From Planctomycetaceae bacterium UBA969 (GTDB lineage: Bacteria; Planctomycetota; Planctomycetia; Gemmatales; Gemmataceae), in contig DBCB01000179.1 in the NCBI GenBank assembly GCA_002303765.1, positions 1 to 9,293 of the forward strand: DNA of 9,293 nt, given 5' to 3'. The translations under genes were made by a program, and so were the position numbers. This document shows positions 1 through 6,258 of this stretch, piece after piece. The notes beneath the pieces were generated by a model. It made no database searches. It saw nothing but the letters and a program-made list of their open reading frames with translations, and had not been told where the DNA came from. The number at the start of each line of letters is the position of its first letter. The stretch's first letter is position 1.

Positions 1-1
1 A

Positions 2-1741
2 GATACTGTCTCTGTACTGAAGGAAAAATTTGAAGAACCACAGCGAGAGATGGCTTCCGCCCTTTCGGATTCTTCTGTCCGTATCCCTGTAGATATTCTT
101 GATAAATTAATGTCTCTTGCAAGTGAGTTGGTTTTATCGCGTAACCAATTGTTGCAGTGCTCTACAAGGTTGAACGATTCCTTGTTGCAGGTGGCATCAA
201 GGCAATTCAATCTGGTGACTTCCGAATTGCAGGAAGCATTAATGAAAACCAGAATGCAACCCATATCGAATGTATGGAACAAATTTCCGCGCATGGTTCG
301 CGAAGTTGCATTCAAACTGGGCAAGCAAATCAACCTGCAAATGCAGGGTGCAGAAACCGAACTTGATAAAACCTTAATAGAAGCTATTAAAGATCCCTTG
401 ACACATCTGGTTCGTAATTCAATCGATCATGGGATCGAATCTCCCGAAGGCAGGGCCCGGGCTAATAAAAAACCTGAAGGTACTCTTTTGCTTCGGGCAT
501 ATCACGAAAGTGGCCGTGTTAATGTTGTGATTTCTGATGATGGTAAAGGGATTGACCTGAACCGAGTCAAAGCGAAGGCGCTTGAAAAACAGTTGCTTTC
601 TTCAGATCAGCTTTCGCAAATGGGTGATAACTCCGTATTACAGTTGATATTCCTTCCTGGGTTTTCGACTGCCGAAAAAATCACCAGCGTTTCAGGCAGA
701 GGCGTTGGCATGGATGTTGTAAAAAACAACATCGAAAAAATTGGTGGTATGATTGATATTCAAAGCGAAGTGAATAAAGGAACAACGATTCACCTGCGTA
801 TTCCCCTTACTCTTGCGATTATTAAAGCTCTTAGTATTACCGCTGCAGGCCAAAGTTTTACCATCCCACAAACTCATATCACCGAATTACTAAGGATTAA
901 GGATGATAGTAAAATTGGTGGCATTGAGTATGTGCACGAGACTCCCGTATTCAGATTTCGTGGCAAACTCATTCCCTTGATCAACCTTGCTGAACTTTTA
1001 CAAATCAAAGGAAAGTCCGAAACTCAATCGCAACCCAATCACCTGGTGATTTTGCAAGCTGAAGATCGGCAATTTGGTCTCTTGGTGGATTCCGTCAAGG
1101 ACACCAATGAAATCGTTGTTAAGCCGCTTCCTTCGAGGTTGAAAGGTGTGGGTTGTTTTGCTGGGGTGACCATTATGGGCGATGGGTTGGTGCAGCTTAT
1201 CCTTGATGTTTCCGGGGTTGCTAGATTGGGCAGAGTTCTGCCAAAAATCCGCGATCTTGGCATCAAAGATCTTACAGCACAGGATGAAATTAAAGCTGAT
1301 AATCAAAGTGCAGGTGAAGGCCTTCTTTTGGTTAGTGCCGGGGGCGAAAGCCAGATTGCAATTTCCTTGGAGCAAGTGGTCAGGCTGGAAGAATTCAGAC
1401 CTCTTCAATTGGAAAAGACAGGCGAAATGCATTTGGTTCAATATCGCGAAGGCATTATGCCCATCTATAATCTAGGAAATATTCTAGGTATCAAAGGTGG
1501 CGTAGAGACCCGGGATAAAACCCGAAAAATACAGGTAGTCGTTCATAAGTATGCTGGTAAGTACGTTGGTTTGGCTGTAGAGAAAATTCTCGATACTGTT
1601 TATGAATCGATAAAAATCAATGGGGATAGCACGGGGCAGGGAATAAAGAAAACAGGGGTTGTCAGCGGAAAAATCACCGAATTTGTTGACCTTGGACTCC
1701 TTTTAGCCCTAACAGTTAAAAAATCGGAGGTCGTTTCTTGA
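2..1741 (+). CDS. cheA: Chemotaxis histidine kinase CheA, C-terminal part, with two CheW-like domains (5' truncated by window)
   Basis: CheA is the cytoplasmic kinase that autophosphorylates in response to receptors and passes phosphate to response regulators. The reading frame is open back to base 2, so the gene begins upstream and the Met at 50 is internal. Numbered from that Met, the P3 dimerisation helices span about 8-70 (starting SVRIPVDILDKLMSLASELV). The ATPase (P4) spans about 75-255, with N box HLVRNSIDHGIE (119-130), G1 box DDGKGID (163-169) and G2 box GRGVGMDVV (216-224), all intact. A P5 CheW-like domain covers about 257-395 (FRGKLIPLINLAELL at 302-316). A second CheW-like domain covers about 422-555 (YREGIMPIYNLGNIL at 465-479; GVVSGKITEFVDL near 536-548). 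The Hpt phosphorylation histidine is not in view. No receiver domain follows. The stop overlaps the cheW start by 4 nt, indicating one transcript. Identity as CheA is secure; the second CheW-like domain is assigned from motif pattern. Confidence 0.95.
   Translation, partial: DTVSVLKEKFEEPQREMASALSDSSVRIPVDILDKLMSLASELVLSRNQLLQCSTRLNDSLLQVASRQFNLVTSELQEALMKTRMQPISNVWNKFPRMVREVAFKLGKQINLQMQGAETELDKTLIEAIKDPLTHLVRNSIDHGIESPEGRARANKKPEGTLLLRAYHESGRVNVVISDDGKGIDLNRVKAKALEKQLLSSDQLSQMGDNSVLQLIFLPGFSTAEKITSVSGRGVGMDVVKNNIEKIGGMIDIQSEVNKGTTIHLRIPLTLAIIKALSITAAGQSFTIPQTHITELLRIKDDSKIGGIEYVHETPVFRFRGKLIPLINLAELLQIKGKSETQSQPNHLVILQAEDRQFGLLVDSVKDTNEIVVKPLPSRLKGVGCFAGVTIMGDGLVQLILDVSGVARLGRVLPKIRDLGIKDLTAQDEIKADNQSAGEGLLLVSAGGESQIAISLEQVVRLEEFRPLQLEKTGEMHLVQYREGIMPIYNLGNILGIKGGVETRDKTRKIQVVVHKYAGKYVGLAVEKILDTVYESIKINGDSTGQGIKKTGVVSGKITEFVDLGLLLALTVKKSEVVS
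1726..1730 (+). promoter_or_regulatory. Ribosome binding site GGAGG deciding the TTG start of cheW
   Basis: GGAGG lies 7 nt upstream of the TTG at 1738 and inside the cheA coding region. No ATG is available nearby in this frame, and the CheW fold needs the residues immediately after this TTG. The site therefore supports a non-ATG start overlapping the cheA stop as TTGA. Confidence 0.75.
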
Positions 1742-2202
1742 GCAAGGAACTTTCTTACGCCACATTTACCATTGATGGTAAACTATTCGGAATTCTCATC
1801 GAGGATGTTCAGGAAATACTGCGCCCTCTTGAAGTAACTGAAGTGCCTTTGGCTTCCTTGGCGTTTAACGGGCTTATTAATCTTCGAGGCAATATTGTCC
1901 TTGCGGTTAGGATGCGCCAACAACTTGGTTTGCCTACCATGGATGCTAAGTTTTGCATGAATATAATTCTTAAGCTTCGAGATGAATTTTACAGTTTGCA
2001 AGTTGATTCGGTGGCAGATGTGGTTGTGGTGCAAAAGGATGATTTTGAAATCCCGCCTGAAACACTCCCCATGGAAATTAGGCGATTCATCACTGGCACT
2101 TACAAGGTTGATAACAAGTTATTACATGTTTTGGACATTGAGCAAATCCTTGAGGATAAATCTTTGTCTCTTAAAGAAAAACAAAGTGAGATTTTAGTAT
2201 GA
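1738..2202 (+). CDS. cheW: CheW-family coupling protein, TTG start
   Basis: This 154-residue soluble protein is almost entirely one CheW domain, the adaptor that links chemoreceptor tips to the CheA P5 domain. It begins SYATFTIDGKLFGILIEDVQEILRP, a typical CheW opening (FxIxxxxFGIxIxxVxEI) split here across residues 6-30, followed by FNGLINLRGNIVLAV (43-57). The NLRG signature (48-51) is present. The following stretch departs from the usual RGxVVPVxDLR pattern: Leu55 stands where Pro is expected and Arg58 where Asp is expected. The second subdomain (about 75-140) includes FYSLQVDSVADVV (84-96) and ends in KLLHVLDIEQIL. The start is TTG with a good GGAGG. The gene overlaps cheA (TTGA) and the next gene (ATGA), which suggests translational coupling of kinase, coupler and receptor. 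Confidence 0.9.
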   Translation: MSKELSYATFTIDGKLFGILIEDVQEILRPLEVTEVPLASLAFNGLINLRGNIVLAVRMRQQLGLPTMDAKFCMNIILKLRDEFYSLQVDSVADVVVVQKDDFEIPPETLPMEIRRFITGTYKVDNKLLHVLDIEQILEDKSLSLKEKQSEILV

Positions 2203-4061
2203 GCATTTTGCAAAGGCTTCTTCTTATTTCCGCAAGTTTTTTGCTTCCGATTTCTGTGTTGCTCTATTTCACAGTCGATGGCATTCAAGATCGCATTGAT
2301 TTTGCAGAACTTGAAAAACACGGGAATAGCTTTCAGAGGCCGCTGGAGAAAATACTTCGCTCCTTGCTGGTTCATAAGAGTGCTGCACTTTCAGTACTTG
2401 AGGGTGATTCTACTGCCTTAACAACTACATCTAAAGAGGAAGCATCTTTGGATTCTGCGATTCGAAATCTTGAAGTTCTTGAAAAATCTTTTGGCACCAT
2501 TTTGCAATTTACACAGGATGGCCTTGCTAAGAGAAAAAGAGAAGAAGCTAAAATAGATAATTTCTCAAGGAAGTGGGATCAATGTAGGAAGTTCTGGCAG
2601 ACTATGACCCCCGAAGCTTGTAAAAACGAGCATGATAATTTAATTATGATTGTTCGTATGATGATTACTCATTTGGGCGATACCTCTAATCTTATTCTTG
2701 ATCCTGATCTGGATTCTTTTTACTTAATGGATGTAAGCGTTGTTGCGTTGCCTAGTGCCCAAGAACGAATTTCAACTTTGATTACGATTTATAACTCGCT
2801 GATTAAAAAGGGTGCAAATGATCAAGAGGAAAAGTTATCCCTTGCTATTCAAAATGCCCTCTTTCAACAAAGTGATTTAGATAGGATTTTCTCGGGCATT
2901 GATACTGCCCTTAATGAAGACAATAATTTTTATGGTAAATCTGAGTCTTTGCAAAAAAATATCAGTGTGCCTTTGGAGAAATTTAAGAAGTCTACGGGTA
3001 ACTTTACCAAGCTTCTTTTATCACTTAAGGCCGAGCAACTTACCAAAACTGACCCAAAAATTCTAGAAGCAGGCAATGAGGCTCTAGAAGATTCTTTTAG
3101 TCTTTGGGATACATGCTCTTCGGAACTTCAAGTGTTGTTGGAATTGAGAATTCTCAAGTTTCAGAATGACAGGCTTTCTTCTTTAATGCTTTCGGCATTA
3201 GCATTAGTTATTTCGTTCTTCCTTGTTTGGTACATAGGACGAGGATTAAACAATTCGTTTATTCAAATATCGGGTAATTCTAAAAAATTGATCGTATCTT
3301 CTAATAATCAGAAATTGGTTAGCAAGAGTATGGTTGCCAACGCAACCGAAACTTCTGCCCAAGCTAATGCCATTGCAAGTGCTGCAGAGGAAGTCAGTGT
3401 GAATATTCAATCGGTTGCAAGCGCAGCAGAAGAAATTGGCGCAACAATCCGAGAAATAGCGAGACAATCGCAGCAAGCAGCACAAGTTGCAAACGAAGCG
3501 GTTAGCATTGCAGAAACTGGGAACAAGGCGGTTCTCAGGTTGGGCGAAAATAGTAATATCATTGGCAATGTGATTAAGGTAATCACCTCGATCGCAGAAC
3601 AAACGAATCTACTGGCATTAAATGCAAGTATCGAAGCTGCCCGAGCAGGCGAGTTTGGTAAAGGTTTTGCAGTGGTAGCAAGCGAAGTAAAAGAACTTGC
3701 CAAGGAAACCGCCAAAGCGACTGAAGATATTCGAACCAAAATTGAGGGGATTCAATCGGATACCCGGGAAGCGGTAAGTTCTAACGAGAAGACCCGAAAT
3801 ATTATCAGTAAAATTCATGAAATCCAAAGTACGATTGCGGGAGCAGTGGAAGAGCAAGCTGCTACTACGAGAGAGATCACTAGAAATGCAGCGGATGCAG
3901 CAACAGGTAGTTCGGAAATCGCCAAGAATATCTCAGGGCTAGCGCAAGCTGCCCGAAGTACTTCCAAGGGCGCAACCGAATTGGAAACAGCAGCATTGGG
4001 ATTGGATACCATGGCTTCTGAGTTGGAAAAGATTGTAAAAACTTTCCAGATAAAATCGTAG
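2199..4061 (+). CDS. Methyl-accepting chemotaxis protein lacking a HAMP domain (mcp1)
   Basis: This 620-residue chemoreceptor has an N-terminal membrane helix at about 8-26 (LLISASFLLPISVLLYF) and a mostly helical extracytoplasmic sensor of about 295 residues. A second membrane helix lies at about 326-347, ending VWYIGRG, and a cytoplasmic signalling coiled coil runs to the end. The sensor contains FAELEK...RPLEKIL (35-53) and DPDLDSFYLMD (168-178). I know no specific ligand for it. The conserved hairpin tip, EQTNLLALNASIEAARAGE (467-485), binds CheW and CheA. Candidate methylation motifs are AAEEV and AAEEI (395-413) and VEEQA (550-554). After TM2 there is no HAMP proline or AS1/AS2 helices: the protein goes from GRGL directly into NNSFIQIS, a region that in the neighbouring paralogue comes after HAMP. 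There is no C-terminal NWETF-type tether. The ATG overlaps the cheW stop (ATGA). MCP identity is certain; HAMP absence is read directly from alignment with the 4129-6129 gene. Confidence 0.95.
   Translation: MSILQRLLLISASFLLPISVLLYFTVDGIQDRIDFAELEKHGNSFQRPLEKILRSLLVHKSAALSVLEGDSTALTTTSKEEASLDSAIRNLEVLEKSFGTILQFTQDGLAKRKREEAKIDNFSRKWDQCRKFWQTMTPEACKNEHDNLIMIVRMMITHLGDTSNLILDPDLDSFYLMDVSVVALPSAQERISTLITIYNSLIKKGANDQEEKLSLAIQNALFQQSDLDRIFSGIDTALNEDNNFYGKSESLQKNISVPLEKFKKSTGNFTKLLLSLKAEQLTKTDPKILEAGNEALEDSFSLWDTCSSELQVLLELRILKFQNDRLSSLMLSALALVISFFLVWYIGRGLNNSFIQISGNSKKLIVSSNNQKLVSKSMVANATETSAQANAIASAAEEVSVNIQSVASAAEEIGATIREIARQSQQAAQVANEAVSIAETGNKAVLRLGENSNIIGNVIKVITSIAEQTNLLALNASIEAARAGEFGKGFAVVASEVKELAKETAKATEDIRTKIEGIQSDTREAVSSNEKTRNIISKIHEIQSTIAGAVEEQAATTREITRNAADAATGSSEIAKNISGLAQAARSTSKGATELETAALGLDTMASELEKIVKTFQIKS
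3486..3710 (+). repeat. Direct repeat unit A: signalling-tip region of mcp1
   Basis: This 225-nt segment pairs without gaps with 5551-5775 in mcp2 (offset 2065). By hand I count 18 differences, about 92% identity; 17 are silent third-position changes and one gives Ser/Thr. The sub-block 3627-3697 differs at one base only. It encodes the CheW/CheA-binding hairpin and its flanks. Confidence 0.85.
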
Positions 4062-4128
4062 GATTTCAACAAAAACAAACATCGAGTCCGACTTAGATAA
4101 TAACGAAAGATAAAGCGAGGGATTATTC

Positions 4129-6129
4129 ATGAGTATTCTGCAAAGGCTTCTTCTAATTTCTGTCAGTTTTTTACTTCCAATTTCTGTGCTTTTGTATTTT
4201 GCAATCGATGGAATACAAGATCGGATTGATTTTGCAGAACTCGAAAAGCAGGGGAACATCTACCAGAGGCCACTGGAAAAGATCTTGAAAGCGCTTTTGA
4301 TTCACAAAAACGCAGCATCTGCAGTCCTTGCAGGGGATAATGCTTCTAGCATCATTATTGCAAAAGAACAATCTGCTTTGGATTCTGCGCTTCGCACGTT
4401 GGAAAGTTTGGATAAAGAGCTCGGATCGGTTTTGCAATTCACCCAGGATGGCCTAGCCAAGAGAAAAAGAGATGATGCAAAGGTTGACAACTTATCGAGA
4501 AAATGGGACCAACTACGAAAGTCTTGGCAGACATTGTCTGTAGATGTTTGCAAAGCTGAACATGATAACCTGATTAAAATTATTCGCACTATGATCACCC
4601 ATTTGGGCGATACATCGAATCTTATTCTTGATCCTGATCTGGATTCCTTTTACTTGGTGGATGTAAGCCTTGTTGCGTTGCCAGAAGCTCAGGAACGAAT
4701 TTCAACATTGATTTCACTTTATAACGCAATCCTAAAAAACGATGCTAAGAAAGAAGAAAATAATATTGCAATGAGTGCTCAGTTGACTCTTTTTTCGCAG
4801 AGTGATATCGACAGAATTTTTGCAAGTATTGAAACCTCTATGAATGAAGACAATAATTTTTATGGGAAGTCGGAATCCCTTCATAAAAATCTACCTGCCC
4901 CCACCGAAAAGCTAAGGAAAAACATCGAGAACTTTGTTAAATTACTTTCGAACCTCAAACCCGATCAACTCAATAAAGTCGACCCAAAAATTCTCGAGGC
5001 GGGTAATGATTGCCTTGAGGATTCTTTCAGCCTTTGGGATGTCTGCTCTGCTGAACTTGAAGAATTGCTTAATAAAAGAATAACGAAGTTTAAGTACGAT
5101 AGGTTTTATTCGATATTGCTTTCCGCATTTGCACTATCAGTATCATTTGCTCTTGTTTGGTATATTGGCAAGGGGATTACCGTGCCTATTCGCAACAGCA
5201 GTGCAAGGCTCGATAAACTTGCCAAGGGTGATCTTGCCTCAGTCGTTGATGTCCTAGGGCAGGGGGAACTGGGAGCAATGTCGCAATCCCTTTCCAAAGC
5301 TGTTTCGGGCATGAATAATGCCATCGTTTTAATTTCAGTCAATGCTCAAAAATTGATCAATTCTTCCACTAATCAAAGGCAGGTCAGTAGGAGTATGGTT
5401 TCCAATGCAACTGAAACTTCAGCCCAAGCCAATGCCATTGCTACCGCCGCCGAGGAAGTTAGTGTAAATATTCAATCAGTTGCGGGAGCTGCCGAGGAAA
5501 TGGGCGCAACAATCAGGGAAATCGCCAAGCAGGCGCAGCAAGCAGCTCAGGTTGCAAACGAAGCGGTTACCATTGCAGAAACTGGGAACAAGGCAGTGCT
5601 TAGGTTGGGCGAAAATAGCAATATCATTGGTAATGTGATTAAAGTTATCACCTCGATAGCAGAGCAGACAAATCTACTTGCATTAAATGCGAGTATCGAA
5701 GCTGCCCGAGCAGGCGAGTTTGGCAAAGGTTTTGCAGTGGTAGCAAGCGAAGTAAAAGAACTCGCCAAGGAGACATCCAAGGCGACAGAAGATATTCGAA
5801 CGAAAATTGAAGGTATTCAGTCGGATACCCGGGAAGCAGTAAGCGCCAACGAGAAGACCCGAAATATCATCAGCAAAATTCATGAGATTCAAAATACGAT
5901 TGCTGGAGCGGTGGAAGAACAGGCAGCTACAACGAGAGAGATCACCAGGAATGTTGCGGATGCAGCAACCGGCAGTACCGAAATTGCCAAGAATATTACA
6001 GGGCTAGCAGAAGCTGCCCAGAGTACTTCTAAAGGTGCAACGGAGTTAGAAAAAGCTGCTATGGGCCTAGATTCAATGGCCAATGAATTGGAGCAACTGG
6101 TAAAAACATTTCAAACCAAGGCCTTGTAA
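4129..6129 (+). CDS. Methyl-accepting chemotaxis protein with HAMP domain (mcp2), tandem paralogue of mcp1
   Basis: This 666-residue chemoreceptor has TM1 at about 8-26, a helical extracytoplasmic sensor to about 325, TM2 at about 326-347 (ending LVWYIGKG) and a HAMP domain at about 349-400. The HAMP contains VPIRNSSARLDKLAKGDL (352-369) and ELGAMSQSLSKAVSGM (380-395). The methylated signalling coiled coil has its tip at EQTNLLALNASIEAARAGE (512-530). By hand count, about 69% of the first 100 residues match mcp1, and about 87% of the roughly 270 after HAMP, so the sensors have diverged faster than the output domain. The start is well set by GCGAGGGA about 8 nt upstream of the ATG. The gene lies 67 nt downstream of mcp1 with no terminator visible between them. 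The C terminus (FQTKAL) carries no CheR/CheB-docking pentapeptide. The ligand is unknown. Confidence 0.96.
   Translation: MSILQRLLLISVSFLLPISVLLYFAIDGIQDRIDFAELEKQGNIYQRPLEKILKALLIHKNAASAVLAGDNASSIIIAKEQSALDSALRTLESLDKELGSVLQFTQDGLAKRKRDDAKVDNLSRKWDQLRKSWQTLSVDVCKAEHDNLIKIIRTMITHLGDTSNLILDPDLDSFYLVDVSLVALPEAQERISTLISLYNAILKNDAKKEENNIAMSAQLTLFSQSDIDRIFASIETSMNEDNNFYGKSESLHKNLPAPTEKLRKNIENFVKLLSNLKPDQLNKVDPKILEAGNDCLEDSFSLWDVCSAELEELLNKRITKFKYDRFYSILLSAFALSVSFALVWYIGKGITVPIRNSSARLDKLAKGDLASVVDVLGQGELGAMSQSLSKAVSGMNNAIVLISVNAQKLINSSTNQRQVSRSMVSNATETSAQANAIATAAEEVSVNIQSVAGAAEEMGATIREIAKQAQQAAQVANEAVTIAETGNKAVLRLGENSNIIGNVIKVITSIAEQTNLLALNASIEAARAGEFGKGFAVVASEVKELAKETSKATEDIRTKIEGIQSDTREAVSANEKTRNIISKIHEIQNTIAGAVEEQAATTREITRNVADAATGSTEIAKNITGLAEAAQSTSKGATELEKAAMGLDSMANELEQLVKTFQTKAL
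5179..5313 (+). other. HAMP-encoding 135-nt block present in mcp2 and missing from mcp1
   Basis: These 45 codons (residues 351-395 of mcp2, TVPIRN... to ...KAVSGM) are the only large alignment gap between the two receptors. They correspond to an exact in-frame breakpoint between 3248 and 3249 in mcp1. Flanking residues align on both sides (VWYIGKGI with VWYIGRGL; NNAIVLIS with NNSFIQIS). The block covers the conserved HAMP proline, the first helix, the connector and most of the second helix. I see no direct repeat at the breakpoints that would explain the mechanism. Confidence 0.85.
5551..5775 (+). repeat. Direct repeat unit B: signalling-tip region of mcp2
   Basis: This is the partner of 3486-3710 in mcp1. 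It is part of a whole-gene tandem duplication (2199-4061 and 4129-6129), and this is the best conserved portion of it. Two copies this alike in direct orientation, about 2 kb apart, could in principle recombine or convert one another. Confidence 0.85.
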
Positions 6130-6258
6130 TCTTTCCTGAATAGGGATTACTTAAACTTTGGTGAGTTTTTTTTGGTAATGGCTGTAATTAATCTTACAAT
6201 GTTAATTGCTATCAATTATGTGTTGGCAATTAACATTTTTTTATTTGTGGAATAATTT
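6130..6258 (+). other. 129-nt intergenic region between mcp2 and cheB
   Basis: This is the longest non-coding gap in the operon and is AT-rich. It holds an 8-T run (6166-6173), a perfect 12-bp inverted repeat followed by a T-run (6198-6242) and the probable cheB ribosome binding site GTGGAA (6247-6252). I looked for a clear -35/-10 pair and found none I could defend. An internal promoter for cheB-cheR therefore remains possible but unsupported. Confidence 0.6.
6198..6242 (+). terminator. Perfect 12-bp inverted repeat plus T-run: intrinsic terminator or attenuator upstream of cheB
   Basis: AATGTTAATTGC (6198-6209) and GCAATTAACATT (6226-6237) are exact reverse complements separated by a 16-nt loop. 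The right arm runs into seven consecutive T (6236-6242). Stem followed by U-tract is the form of a Rho-independent terminator. The stem is AT-rich, which would make it weak, and it sits inside an apparent operon only 16 nt before the cheB ATG. Partial termination that lowers cheB-cheR expression relative to the receptors fits this position. A protein-binding palindrome is the main alternative. Confidence 0.55.

Noticed and set aside
50..52. ATG at 50 as the true start of the CheA gene
   Set aside because: The frame is open upstream to base 2, there is no ribosome site before 50, and a CheA of this type needs an Hpt domain ahead of P3. The gene is simply cut by the window.
998..1441. Minus-strand open frame of 147 codons inside cheA
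   Set aside because: It is antisense to the well-supported P5/second CheW region and shows no recognisable domain; the composition is rich in Cys, His, Phe and Asn, as expected from a shadow frame.
4062..4128. Regulatory element or terminator between mcp1 and mcp2
   Set aside because: The 67 nt show no stable hairpin or T-run; only the mcp2 ribosome site is recognisable.
3246..4259. Several minus-strand open frames opposite the MCP genes, partly repeated at 5547-5780 and 5683-5892
   Set aside because: They resemble each other only because the sense-strand MCP sequences are duplicated. No ribosome sites or domains support them.
6126..6150. GTAATC/GATTAC inverted repeat at the end of mcp2 as a terminator with the 8-T run at 6166
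   Set aside because: There are only 6 Watson-Crick pairs plus wobbles, and the T-run starts 15 nt beyond the stem, which does not fit an intrinsic terminator.
6206..6236. Possible promoter TTGCTA / TAACAT before cheB
   Set aside because: The 19-nt spacing is poor, and both elements lie within the inverted repeat. In AT-rich sequence such matches are expected by chance.
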